NCBI RefSeq assembly: GCF_003265995.1
Contig: NZ_MVJN01000004.1
Location: forward strand, 186,001 to 250,000
Source: Legionella quinlivanii
GTDB lineage: Bacteria > Pseudomonadota > Gammaproteobacteria > Legionellales > Legionellaceae
Direction: 5' to 3'
DNA length: 64,000 bases
The notes under the pieces were generated by a model, which did no database searches, had not been told where the DNA came from, and saw only the letters and a list, made by a program, of their open reading frames with translations. This document shows positions 16,666-25,856 of this stretch, piece by piece (the first letter of the stretch is position 1; each line of letters opens with the position of its first letter). Made by a program: the position numbers and the translations under genes.

Positions 16666-17517
16666 TTGATTAATTTTCAATTTATAACTGTCGAGCACGA
16701 TACCAAAAATAAATCATGCACATTAATGCTTCATGATATTTACTGTGCAACTGAAGGCCGGCCCGTCAGCGCGCCAATTGATGTGGGCGCAGATGATGGT
16801 TATTTTTCTAACCTAACTAAACTCGCCACCGGTCAATATATTTTTAAATACTCAGGTTATAACTGCGATGATTTTAAAATCTTTTTGCTAAATAAAAAAG
16901 AACAGGCTAACGGCGCGTTTCAATTTGAGCTAGAAGGTAAAATAGAGCCATTAAAAGAGCATTCAATCGATAGCCATGGCTCGGGTGATTTTGCAGCCTT
17001 ACCTAATGGTGACATTTTAACCTACCACCGTTCTGGAAGAAACTTTCAAGTTTGGCAAGACACCAAATGTATTAAAAAATGGGGATGGTGGCTCAATGAG
17101 CAGATTAAACTTAGCTGCTCTGATGAAACGTATAAGAAAGGATTTTGGACCAGAAAGATGATTCCTTTGCCTGATAATGAGCATGTATTGGTTTTGGTAT
17201 GGGGTGTCAAATTATTTTTATTTAGTCTGAAGACCAACCTATTAACACCTGTTGATATTGGCAATCATTATCCTTACAACGTGAGCGTTCGCACCAATGG
17301 TCAAGTATTAGTTCAAACCTCTCAAGACCATACAAATAATAATCTCTTGCTTCTTGAGTTCAAGGAGATGTTAGCCTATAGAACACTTATATTTAAAGCG
17401 CTTGAAGCTAAAAATTTACCGACTGAACTTAATGCACTTATTACAAGTTTTCTTGCTCCCGACTCTTCATGGACCATTGAAGAAGAGAAAGAGCCCTCAA
17501 GATGCTCAGTAATGTAG
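16666..17517 (+). CDS. Propeller-like protein with C-terminal CaaX prenylation motif, candidate effector
   Basis: A 283-residue protein with no signal peptide. The body has repeated short beta-strand patterns (DFAALPNGDILTYHRSG, KMIPLPDNEHVLVLVWG, YNVSVRTNGQVLVQTS) about 50 residues apart, as in WD40/RCC1-type propellers. Near the end LPTELNALITSFL resembles an F-box-like or Legionella helical tail. The last four residues are CSVM, a textbook farnesylation CaaX box. Host prenylation of injected proteins is established for several Legionella effectors (for example AnkB and the RCC1-repeat protein LegG1), so membrane targeting inside the host is inferred. The start is TTG 16666 with no clear ribosome-binding site. 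The frame is open from 16615, so the N-terminus is uncertain and may be truncated. Confidence 0.7.
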   Translation: MINFQFITVEHDTKNKSCTLMLHDIYCATEGRPVSAPIDVGADDGYFSNLTKLATGQYIFKYSGYNCDDFKIFLLNKKEQANGAFQFELEGKIEPLKEHSIDSHGSGDFAALPNGDILTYHRSGRNFQVWQDTKCIKKWGWWLNEQIKLSCSDETYKKGFWTRKMIPLPDNEHVLVLVWGVKLFLFSLKTNLLTPVDIGNHYPYNVSVRTNGQVLVQTSQDHTNNNLLLLEFKEMLAYRTLIFKALEAKNLPTELNALITSFLAPDSSWTIEEEKEPSRCSVM

Positions 17518-17528
17518 TAATGGTATGC

Positions 17529-17831
17529 TCAATTAGGGACATTATTTTTATGTGAAGACATGGTTTTAACTTTCATAGAAACTTCAAACCCACAGGCGTG
17601 CGCGTAATTTTGAATTGTTTTCCAGCTCGGATTTCCATTACCTTTTTCTAAGCGTGAGATATTCCCTTTTTGAGTCCCCATTTTTTTGGCTATCTCTTCC
17701 TGAGTTAGTCCGGATTTTCTTCTCATGGAAAGTAATGTATCTATCAAAGCAAACTCTTGCTCTAATAAATCGTACTCGGCTTTTACCTCAGGATTTTTAA
17801 GGGCTTTATTTTTTAGGTTTTGAATGCTCAT
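17529..17831 (-). CDS. HigA-type antitoxin, XRE helix-turn-helix
   Basis: About 100 residues. The central helix-turn-helix (MRRKSGLTQEEIAKKMGTQ, then ISRLEKGNGNPSWKTI) is typical of XRE/HigA antitoxins. ATG 17831 has a strong GGAGG six bases upstream and lies inside the toxin gene's 3' end (26-base overlap), so the two are translationally coupled. The order toxin-then-antitoxin is that of higBA modules. The antitoxin should neutralise the toxin and repress their common promoter. Confidence 0.9.
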   Translation of the reverse strand: MSIQNLKNKALKNPEVKAEYDLLEQEFALIDTLLSMRRKSGLTQEEIAKKMGTQKGNISRLEKGNGNPSWKTIQNYAHACGFEVSMKVKTMSSHKNNVPN

Positions 17832-18150
17832 TTTCAACCTCCGATTTTCTCTTTCTCGCTAATTCAAGTTCAGACCTAGGCGTTTTATTACTTTTCTTGA
17901 CGAAGGCAAGTAACACAATAATATGGCGCCCTTTCATGTAACAATAAAGAGAACGGCCTATTCCTTCTTTTGCTTTTGCTCTAATTTCAAAAAGACCATC
18001 GCCCATAGATTCAGTATGCGGTGGTCCCAAATTTGCTCCGTGCTCTTCAATTAATTCTAGAAGCTTAAGCATTCTGGCCTGAATTTTGGGAGGCATTTCC
18101 AGAATGGCTTCTTCTACAGATTCATTATAAAACTCAATGTTCCAAGTCAT
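17806..18150 (-). CDS. HigB/RelE-like toxin (phage-derived Gp49 family)
   Basis: A 114-residue protein with the layout of the Gp49-like HigB family: N-terminal FYNESVEEAILEMPPKIQ helix, central LGPPHTESMGDGLFEIRAK strand-loop and RSLYCYMKGRHIIVLLAFVKKS core, then a basic tail. These RelE-fold proteins cleave mRNA at the ribosome when not bound by antitoxin. It overlaps the antitoxin start. The AT-rich segment upstream includes ATATATGATAACA, where autorepression by the pair would be expected. Confidence 0.88.
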   Translation of the reverse strand: MTWNIEFYNESVEEAILEMPPKIQARMLKLLELIEEHGANLGPPHTESMGDGLFEIRAKAKEGIGRSLYCYMKGRHIIVLLAFVKKSNKTPRSELELARKRKSEVENEHSKPKK

Positions 18151-18263
18151 TGCGATTATTTCTTATTGTTATCATATATGATAACACGGACGAATGAATA
18201 ATTCAAATTGACAATACATGCATTTACTATCGCACCTATTGAAATGAGTAAGTGTTGTTGTTC

Positions 18264-19070
18264 CTAAATAAATTTCAATTTCTCATTTGACAAGAATTCT
18301 TCATGTTCTTGGCGTGGTTTCTCGAAATATTTCTTGTGTTGGTTCAATAAAATTTCTAAAGACTTGAAGGCCTTATCTTGTTCTGCGGATATTTTATCTA
18401 AAATAGTAAGCCAGCGTACCAAGGAGCTGTTGTTGTAAACTACATCAGTTGAATTGGGGAATACAGAAGCAATATTCGCCTCACTATTGGAAAGGCTCAA
18501 TCAACGCAATTTAAGTTGTTCTTCGCGCTTTTCAATCATTTCTTCGGACACAGTAGCTGAACGAGTTTTAGTATTACTCCATATTTTAAAGCGGTGATGA
18601 TTTAATTGTTGATACTCAACAAAATCACGCTTTACTGCATTCACCTCTTCACTTGTTTTGCAATTTTCCAAAGCTAACTCCAAGCGCTCAAGAATTTCAT
18701 TTTTTTTAGAGCTATGCGTTAACTTACGTCCGAGTTTATAACTATTGAATACATTAAATAATGCAGAAGTTAGCTCTACAAATGGCTGGATAACTGCCTG
18801 ATAAAAATTCTTTGCATTCTTTACTTCTCTGCGTTCATTTCGATTCAGGAGTGTTAGCAGTTTATGTTCAGGGTCTAATTGATTATGCATACCCATAACG
18901 GAATTAATATTTCTATTCGCATCATCTACAAAAATGACTGCTCCAGCCCACTTAGGTTTGTGTCTTACAAACATCTCATAGAAATAGGATTTTTCAGTTT
19001 CTGGTTGGCCAAACATCAAAGTATCATCTACATCTAATAGCGCAACCACTCGTTTTTGTTGAATTGTCAT
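18264..19070 (-). pseudogene. HAD-family hydrolase gene split by an in-frame TGA
   Basis: One reading frame of 268 codons broken by TGA at 18501-18503. The first part (189 residues, ATG 19070 after GGA) begins with the HAD phosphatase motif ALLDVDDTLMFG (D13xD15xT). The second part resumes in the same frame with a TTG codon directly after the stop and continues for 78 residues (NSEANIASVFPNS onward), rich in charged helix. The codon before it is CGT, so a single CGA-to-TGA change is a simple explanation. HAD-like proteins with a degenerate C-terminal half are common among Legionella effectors. The gene could be a recent pseudogene, or the short form may be functional. Confidence 0.65.
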
Positions 19071-19322
19071 CTATTTTTCCGGCATAAAACTAGGGCATAA
19101 TGCTCAGTATAGCAAATGACTATTGAGGTGAAAAATTGTCTCGCTCAGGCTTATTTTTTCTAAAAAATTTCATACACAAATATCTACATAGCGAGACTCA
19201 AATGGCATGACTTTTTTCCGGGCTTTTGTAAGTGATATTAACAGCCGCGGGTTAATCCTCGATCAAACCTCAGATACCAATTAGAGGGAATCATTCCGTT
19301 ACTTATCAGTGTATCATCAGTT

Positions 19323-20129
19323 TCAGTGGGCTGAAGTGTACCATTTATGCGTTTCTGTTCGTGGCAATGCTTTAACGCCGTGCGCCTCTATGAATACTAC
19401 AAGGGCCCAACGCGCAAAAGGTTGCCCAATCGTTTCATCATGAACTTGAATGACATCATGCCAACCGGGAAATAATTCATCACTATTGATGATTTTTTTA
19501 TAGTTTGAGGAAACCATGAATATTGCATGATCTTCTTTACGAATTACTTCATCAAGAGTCTGCGGATCTCGCCCTATGCGTAACCCTGGGCTGCTTTCGG
19601 CGATAGCTAAGGTGAAAGAGCCTGCGTCAAAATGAGGCTTGGCAAGATACTTACCAGATTTTTGCCAAAAATATCTTAGAAAACGCAACTGTATATGCGG
19701 CGTCTCGGTGGCGAAAACCTTATCCAATGCCCCTGGATAAAAGGGTTCCAACATCTGGAGTATGGTTCGTACCGTGTCATAGGCCATTTGCCAAATCGGT
19801 AATGCCTCATTCATCAAATCAGCAACTACTTTATTATTAAGAAGGAAGTCATCGTAGCGATCAAAGATTGCCGGATGAAAATGAAAAAAATCCTTGTTGT
19901 CGTTATATAGATGATCGTCGGCACTTCGATGCTTATAACCCACATCACCACGACGATGATTCGGGGCTATGGAAAAATTGATATGTTTTTTAATAGCTTC
20001 CGGTTCATCTAAAAATTTAAAAAAAGCGGTTATTGCTTGCTTCAGTTGTTGGGGGGAAAGTGGAAATGGGAAATTAACATAACCTTTTTGTTTTAAATCG
20101 TTTAATAACTGCATTTCAAGGGTAGACAT
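19323..20129 (-). CDS. 2-oxoglutarate/Fe(II) oxygenase, isopenicillin N synthase-like
   Basis: About 268 residues. The iron triad of the IPNS-like fold is visible: HFDAGSF gives His and Asp (around 166 and 168), VIQVHDET gives the distal His (around 230), and FARWALVVF supplies the Arg that usually binds the 2-oxoglutarate carboxylate (around 240). The family hydroxylates or oxidatively cyclises small molecules. ATG 20129 has AAGG eight bases upstream. No biosynthetic partner is adjacent; the polyketide locus is over 6 kb away on the other strand, so a link is speculative. Confidence 0.82.
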   Translation of the reverse strand: MSTLEMQLLNDLKQKGYVNFPFPLSPQQLKQAITAFFKFLDEPEAIKKHINFSIAPNHRRGDVGYKHRSADDHLYNDNKDFFHFHPAIFDRYDDFLLNNKVVADLMNEALPIWQMAYDTVRTILQMLEPFYPGALDKVFATETPHIQLRFLRYFWQKSGKYLAKPHFDAGSFTLAIAESSPGLRIGRDPQTLDEVIRKEDHAIFMVSSNYKKIINSDELFPGWHDVIQVHDETIGQPFARWALVVFIEAHGVKALPRTETHKWYTSAH

Positions 20130-20325
20130 CAATAGGTCCTTAAGGAAAACAAACAGCTACTTTTGAGGTAATTCAGGTAATTATATCTACAGTAGTATCT
20201 CAAAAAGCCAACTGAAAATCATTGAACTTGGGTGAACATACATTTGGATGATTTCTCATCAGCAATCGAATTTCGGCTACTGCTGCCGAAGTGGGCAAAC
20301 TTTAAAGATACTTGGCGCTTCACCT

Positions 20326-21891
20326 TCATGGACCTGCAATTGTTGCGGTATGGCTCAGGCCCAACTCATTTGTCAGGCAATCTTTCAGATTTGCTATCCC
20401 TTTCAATGACTTAGCACTGGTTTCATGGATCCCGTCAATCTGAAAGTGGTTATCTTCAGCGATATTCCATTCTTTTACCAACGTCTGTATCTCTTCAGGC
20501 GAAATGACACAGTCATTTGACAAGTCCATTTTGGTTCTAACTAAGAGGATTTTTACGTCAGGCTTGCAATTCTTTTTTATGATATTTAGCCATTTTTTTA
20601 ATACGTCAATGCTGTCCTTTTGGTGCACATCAAAAACAAGAACACAAATGTGTGCCCTCCTTGTATACATAGGTAGTAGAGTTTCTTCACTGGAAACATC
20701 ACAAATATCTACTCTGTCTTTGCCCTTGATACAGTAAAAACCGACGCCTTTGGTTGGTTCAAGAGTTTCGCAGAAAATTTTACCACTCAATCGCAATGCC
20801 AGTGAAGTTTTTCCAGCGCCGCGACTTCCTATGATAACTCCATTTAAATGAGGTTCTTCCATAAGGGTTTTGTTTTGAAACATTTCAGACTCAGAGGTTT
20901 TTCTTGAAAAAAACAATGACGTGGGGGATGGCAATGGTAACTCTACGCGTCGCTTTTTCCGAAGGCAGGCCACAATTTTTTCTGATAGGGTTGACTGAGT
21001 ATGGTTGGTACCATCCAGACTCTTCACATATCTGTCGAAGTTCAGTCGCAGCTCACGCCGGTGACCATTAATGATAGTTACGAAACCGGGACCCATCATT
21101 TCAAGTGACATAACGGGTAAATTGGGACCTTCAGGGGGTATATTGCATACGTGAAAGACGGAGATGGATTCCATAAGAGATTTATCTTTCTTCTTCATTG
21201 CATTCAAAAATTCCAGGCCTTTTGAAGTTGAGCAATAAAGTATAACTGATCTTTCCTGTTGTCTGAGCGCCTGGATAATAGGGTCGCTTTTTGGAAACAA
21301 GTTTAGGGCCCCATAGAAACTGAGTGGATTATAATCGCTCTCTTGAAATGCTCTATAGTTAAATCCCCTGGTTTGTAGCTCGCTGATCAGGCTCAAGGAG
21401 GTGGTCAAGAAGGGGCCACCAGTTGTGGAAACGTCATTCTGTATTTTGTCTAACTCATCCAGTAATGCTGCAATAGAGAATACCGAAGAGCTCCGGATTG
21501 CCTGCATGACAATGTCAGTGATGTCACGCGCAAACTCTTCCAGATCATCCTTTACGCATTCAGTCTGCAGTGTTGCCAGCCAAGGCTGAAGCTGATCATG
21601 CAATGTGCCGGCTGCGTCCAATTCCCTGATTTTGTCTTTCGACTGTCTAATGATGGTTTCAATCTTTGGCACTAATTCACCAAGCTCTGCCACCTTTCTT
21701 GTTAAATGTTGTTTTTCCTCATCCAAAGTTCGGGCTTGCCGATCCAAATTCCAAAAACTTGTATAGCCAAGTAACTGCAAATTACGAATTAATGCCAGCA
21801 AAAAAGTATTGGTACTCCCATCTATGGGGTTCTCACCTATTATCATGACATGCCCAAATGTGGGTACCTCTATCTTAGATGCGGCCATCAT
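20326..21891 (-). CDS. Protein with C-terminal Rab/Ras-like small GTPase domain, candidate effector
   Basis: 521 residues from ATG 21891 (AGGGAG precedes the tandem ATGs at 21891 and 21888). The C-terminal 165 residues read like a Ras-superfamily GTPase: P-loop GSRGAGKTS (355-363), a Thr/Gly switch-I-like segment, ICDVSSEE in place of the DTAGQE switch II, RTKMDLS for NKxD, and ETSAKS for the G5 motif. There is no prenylation tail. The N-terminal 350 residues include a possible degenerate nucleotide-binding fold (FGHVMIIGENPIDGSTNTF) and a coiled coil (about 55-90), and match nothing I know. Bacterial Rab-like proteins are known mainly in Legionella. The altered switch II, lacking the catalytic Gln, suggests slow or no GTP hydrolysis. 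Function in host vesicle traffic is inferred. Confidence 0.8.
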   Translation of the reverse strand: MMAASKIEVPTFGHVMIIGENPIDGSTNTFLLALIRNLQLLGYTSFWNLDRQARTLDEEKQHLTRKVAELGELVPKIETIIRQSKDKIRELDAAGTLHDQLQPWLATLQTECVKDDLEEFARDITDIVMQAIRSSSVFSIAALLDELDKIQNDVSTTGGPFLTTSLSLISELQTRGFNYRAFQESDYNPLSFYGALNLFPKSDPIIQALRQQERSVILYCSTSKGLEFLNAMKKKDKSLMESISVFHVCNIPPEGPNLPVMSLEMMGPGFVTIINGHRRELRLNFDRYVKSLDGTNHTQSTLSEKIVACLRKKRRVELPLPSPTSLFFSRKTSESEMFQNKTLMEEPHLNGVIIGSRGAGKTSLALRLSGKIFCETLEPTKGVGFYCIKGKDRVDICDVSSEETLLPMYTRRAHICVLVFDVHQKDSIDVLKKWLNIIKKNCKPDVKILLVRTKMDLSNDCVISPEEIQTLVKEWNIAEDNHFQIDGIHETSAKSLKGIANLKDCLTNELGLSHTATIAGP

Positions 21892-22617
21892 TTGCTCCCT
21901 ATATCGATATAATATGCATAGGAAGTATATCTGTAGCAGTTTGGCAAAACAAATATACATATTATTAACAATGAAGCACCTGATTTCGGACCTATCACCC
22001 ATTCTGGACAAGCTTCATCAGCTTCTGAATTATGGCGATATGTCATAAAATTTTCACCAAAATTGGTGACTATTAGTATTGCTGCTTGCCGGCGATAAAC
22101 GTCAGACAGGTGGCTTTTTGATGAGTTCTCAGGCTTTTGATTACGAGACAAGTTTCCAATGCATACCCCTCACCTTCATCAGGGGTGGCTTCCCTGCCCT
22201 GTCACGTTTCAAGAACGACCGTTACCTGAGCAGGAGGCAAGATAGAAAATTAATTGGTAAATTCAATGGCCATGTTCACTAGGCAAATCGCATGAAGTTT
22301 TTAAACATTAATCAGAACAATACTGTCGTGATCACCGAGTGGCAGCCTGCAATAGCTCTTCTGGAGTGACGCAAAACCGCGATAAGCCACTGTATTTGAT
22401 ACCATGATTGAAAAAAGCGAAGGTGCAACTTAAGTTAACTTTATTAACCAGGGAAACAATTTTGTAAGGATGATGAACAAGATAGGCCCCTTATGATCAA
22501 GGATTTACTATACACTAAGTATCTAATTAAGGTATTTTACAAATACATAGGCTCGTCAACCCAACAATAGCGATTTTTCATTGAAATCAAATTACCTGAA
22601 GGAATTTACAATAAATT
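21892..22617. other. Gene-poor gap, no confident feature
   Basis: About 725 bases without a supportable gene. Short frames on both strands near 22080-22280 lack ribosome-binding sites and homology. The composition is mixed and the stretch may hold decayed mobile or effector DNA, but nothing identifiable was seen. Confidence 0.4.
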
Positions 22618-23442
22618 CTATTTACTAAATTCACGATTTGAATTGGCTTCGGGAGCGTGTGTCTCCACTGCTTCACTTGATAAATTCTTTTTTGGTGAAG
22701 TATTACCAAATATTAATCCCAAAGAGGCTAATTCTCGAATAGAAAGAGAAAGTTTGGCTGGTAATTGGATTGCTACTGCGAGTCGAACTCTTAACGTATA
22801 TTTTCCTGTAAACATGGGTTTTAAAAAAGAATTCATTAATGTTGAAGCTGTAAGAGAAACAACCAACCCTCCCAAGGCGGGAGCTATGGTATTTGATTCA
22901 TCCATTGTTTGATACAAAAAATCTCTTGTCATAAAGCCTGGCAATAAGCAAGAATTTGCAACCAAATTTCTGAAAAAGAAAGATGAATGTACAACAGGAT
23001 CTTTTATACTGTTAACTACAAATTGATGGGTTTGCGCCCAATTAAGGTTTATTTGCCGAGCATTACTTACAAGAAAAAGAGGCAAAATTGTATTTTTTGC
23101 CACAGTGGTCAGGAACAACCCTCTATAATCTGAACCAAAATAGTCAACACCTAAAAGTGTAGTAAAATTACCAAATAGACAATATGACATTCTGGAACCA
23201 GGACCAGCAAAAAGCCCCTTAAAACCTATATTTTTTATAGTTTCCCAGTAAGAAGGCGGTTTACTGCCTGGATTTTCAAGGCAGAAAAAAATCCGGCGGA
23301 GGGTTAATCCTTCTGCTGGAACAGTAGCTAATGCCAAACAGGAATTCCGTGGAAAGGATTCAATAAATTTATGCTGAGGAGAGCCGGGTCTAGGTAATCT
23401 AAAAAAAGAATAGCTGCTGGTATCTTTGTTATCTCTGAGCAT
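22618..23442 (-). CDS. Mitochondrial-carrier-like protein, candidate effector (weak homology)
   Basis: A 274-residue hydrophobic protein without a signal peptide. Its layout recalls the mitochondrial carrier family: a first helix ending in a Pro-x-Glu motif (LATVPAEGLTLRRIF), then YWETIKNIGFKGLFAGPGSRM, which matches the matrix helix and G-LyrG-R pattern. A second and a third hydrophobic repeat of similar length follow. Legionella is known to inject one carrier of this family, LncP. The other two carrier signatures are eroded, so the fold is inferred, not shown. ATG 23442 has no clear ribosome-binding site. If the assignment is right, the target would be host mitochondria. Confidence 0.45.
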   Translation of the reverse strand: MLRDNKDTSSYSFFRLPRPGSPQHKFIESFPRNSCLALATVPAEGLTLRRIFFCLENPGSKPPSYWETIKNIGFKGLFAGPGSRMSYCLFGNFTTLLGVDYFGSDYRGLFLTTVAKNTILPLFLVSNARQINLNWAQTHQFVVNSIKDPVVHSSFFFRNLVANSCLLPGFMTRDFLYQTMDESNTIAPALGGLVVSLTASTLMNSFLKPMFTGKYTLRVRLAVAIQLPAKLSLSIRELASLGLIFGNTSPKKNLSSEAVETHAPEANSNREFSK

Positions 23443-24333
23443 CGTTCAAGTAGTTAATAAAAGGGATTAGTAAATTTAAACAAGTATGGAAGTTAAATTA
23501 TTATTCCAGGTAAGACTTGATCAAGAAGCCCGACGATATCACAAAATTGTGGTTGAATCCAATGATTGTCATGCTCAAATTAGCACACTTAGGCGCTACC
23601 AGAAGAAAGAAATAGCTTGCGACTACTCGAAGAGATTAATCATTTTGATACATATCCTTGAGAGTTCTTCGGTAAGTTTGATATTCGATTCCTTAGCAGA
23701 TTGGATGGCACTTACCAAGAAGCTTATGTTTTCGGTGTCATTTTTAAAGGGGAAGGATTGAAAATTTCACTCTCATTATCCTTTATCTCTCACTCCCTGA
23801 AGATTCTCTTTCGGATAACGGGGGGAAAGGGAATAAACGCGACTTCAATCCTGTGCGCGCTGGCAACCTTACCATGAGTACCATTAAGACAACCACTCGA
23901 TGGCCTGAAGGTAGAGCTAGTCATACCAGCTTTTTTAAAAATGGGAGTTTCAAAAATTATACCATCAGCAGAGCTCAGTAGCTGCCATAAAATTTTAGAG
24001 ATTTGATGCTCCGACCCTAATTGCTCGTTCAATTCGATTAAGCAAGCTGTCCGGGCATGCAGTGGCTGTTCAGAATATACCAGGGACAAAAGTCTCGTCA
24101 TCTGAGGATAATTATTTTGACTCTCATAATTAAACTCGGTAGGCGATAATAGTTGCCAAGATCACAGTTGGATTCCAGTTGATCTACAAAAATGCGAATT
24201 ATACACGTAAATATTTCTTGCCATGAAGCCCCACCCACTTTGGTATGCATGCTCTGGCTTGTTAGTAGAAATCCTTGGTTTTCAAACTTGTGTATGATTT
24301 AATCGTCCGCAGGCATTATTTTTAGGGATAAAG
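23443..24333. other. Gap with gene fragments only
   Basis: About 890 bases. Besides the minus-strand remnant at 23790-24161, two plus-strand frames near 23486-23800 appear to continue one another across a frameshift and a TGA, as expected of a decayed gene. Neither could be identified. Confidence 0.35.
23790..24161 (-). pseudogene. Remnant of an unidentified gene
   Basis: 124 open codons on the minus strand. The first 75 have coding-like composition (FNYESQNNYPQMTRLLSLVY, then a helical Leu/Glu-rich stretch). The frame is open upstream of the only ATG (24101), back to a TGA, so the true 5' end is missing. The last 45 residues look out of frame or random. No homology recognised. Confidence 0.3.
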
Positions 24334-25647
24334 ATGACAGGCTATTTGTTCAAACAGAAATTAAAAATTAAACAAGGCTATGAAATTTATTGCCAGGTTA
24401 CAGGCAATAAAGCAGATGACAGGCCCTATGTTCTACTTATTCCTGGCGGACCAGGATTTACTCATGTTGCTATGGAAGAACTGGCTGAAAGCCTGACCAA
24501 GGCAAGTAAAAAAGCAGGCCGCCAACCTCCGCATTTTATATTATTTGACCCTCTGCATTGTGGCCGAAGTGACAAGGCTAAGGATTTTGAGGCTGAGTTT
24601 AATGTTGAAAATTATGCTGAAATTGCTGCCCAGGTCGTGGAGGCCGTACAAGAAAAATTAAATCTTTCAAAAATGGATTTACGTTTAATGGGACGTTCTT
24701 TCGGTAGTATGACGGCAATGTCGATGCCTCCCTGTCGGCATCAGTGGATAAATGATCCAGACTCAACCATTAGATTAAATCAACTTGTCTCTATTGTAGG
24801 TCCTATAAGTCATCAAGCAATTGAACAAAGTACCACTTATGTTGAGCAGAATTATGCCTATCGCACTGATTTTGAGGAATTAAAATTCTCAGTTAATAAG
24901 CTCATGACAGGCACTATTCAAAACGCATTGGATTATCAACAGCATATTGCTTGCGGCTTGGCTCCTTTATATGCAGATAAATATGAAAAATTGAAAGAAG
25001 AGTGGGTTGGTCAAATGATGATGAATCACCCTGATTTTACCCGCAATCTCTTATGGTGTTTCAGTTGGGCTTCCTCCTCTTGTGCAGGAATGTATGATTC
25101 ACTAACCGGTTGTTCGCTGGATGTGCTTAATTACTTTTTCAGTCATCACTTCAATCAATTTAATTTACTGGAGAAAATTTCTGCAAATAAAGGCCTATAC
25201 CAGGCGTTACCTATTTGCTGTGTTTCTGGATCAAGAGACTATGTCGCAGAACCGCGCATAAATGCCAGTTTATTGTACGAACAATTACCGGAGTCATTAA
25301 CTGAGATCAATTTTGATAGTAAACACAGTATTAGCGCTGACCATCCAGATGTTTATCCGGAATTGCTTGAGTTATTAGTGCGAGGCACATTATCAGAGGA
25401 TTACTTAGAACGTCATAGCCAAGGTAATAAAAAAGCCATCGATAGCTATAACCTTGCCCACTCATTTAAGCAGCAAGCTGAGGCTATTCGACAGCTTCAA
25501 CCAGAAGTAAAGGTATCTAAACCTCAAATCACGAAGAAATCTCGCTTTCATTTTTTTGGTTTTCAAGAGCCTTTAGTCGATGTCAGCGACATCCTTACTC
25601 ATGGGCAGGAGCATGAATCTAAGGAAGAAAATACTTTTACTAATTAA
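24334..25647 (+). CDS. Alpha/beta hydrolase, proline-iminopeptidase-like, with C-terminal extension
   Basis: 437 residues, ATG 24334 after AGGGA. The oxyanion segment IPGGPG (36-41), nucleophile elbow GRSFG (Ser122), Asp in SGSRDYVAEP and His in DSKHSISADHP complete a catalytic triad of the S33 peptidase/epoxide-hydrolase type. There is no signal peptide. After the fold, about 75 extra residues end in a polar, Glu-rich stretch (GQEHESKEENTFTN), which resembles the E-block found in many Dot/Icm secretion signals. It may therefore be a secreted effector; this is inference. The substrate is unknown. It stands alone between gene-poor gaps. Confidence 0.82.
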   Translation: MTGYLFKQKLKIKQGYEIYCQVTGNKADDRPYVLLIPGGPGFTHVAMEELAESLTKASKKAGRQPPHFILFDPLHCGRSDKAKDFEAEFNVENYAEIAAQVVEAVQEKLNLSKMDLRLMGRSFGSMTAMSMPPCRHQWINDPDSTIRLNQLVSIVGPISHQAIEQSTTYVEQNYAYRTDFEELKFSVNKLMTGTIQNALDYQQHIACGLAPLYADKYEKLKEEWVGQMMMNHPDFTRNLLWCFSWASSSCAGMYDSLTGCSLDVLNYFFSHHFNQFNLLEKISANKGLYQALPICCVSGSRDYVAEPRINASLLYEQLPESLTEINFDSKHSISADHPDVYPELLELLVRGTLSEDYLERHSQGNKKAIDSYNLAHSFKQQAEAIRQLQPEVKVSKPQITKKSRFHFFGFQEPLVDVSDILTHGQEHESKEENTFTN

Positions 25648-25856
25648 ACTCTTCAACTATTTAGTAAAGAGTGAAGAATATTTCTTTTGTGCGAAATAGA
25701 TTGGGTAAAGTTTAAAGATTCCTATATAAGTCAGGCTTTGACACTCCAATCATTTCGCAGATTTGGTCCACCGTAATTCTCGTTCGGCATACATTTTTTG
25801 GCTAATGCCTGTTTTTCAGCATTTAAGCTTTAAAAGTCACATAGTTCATTATAGGA

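Noticed and set aside
23486-23761. 91-codon plus-strand frame
   Set aside because: No ribosome-binding site; its second half seems better read in another frame with a stop, so at most a decayed fragment.
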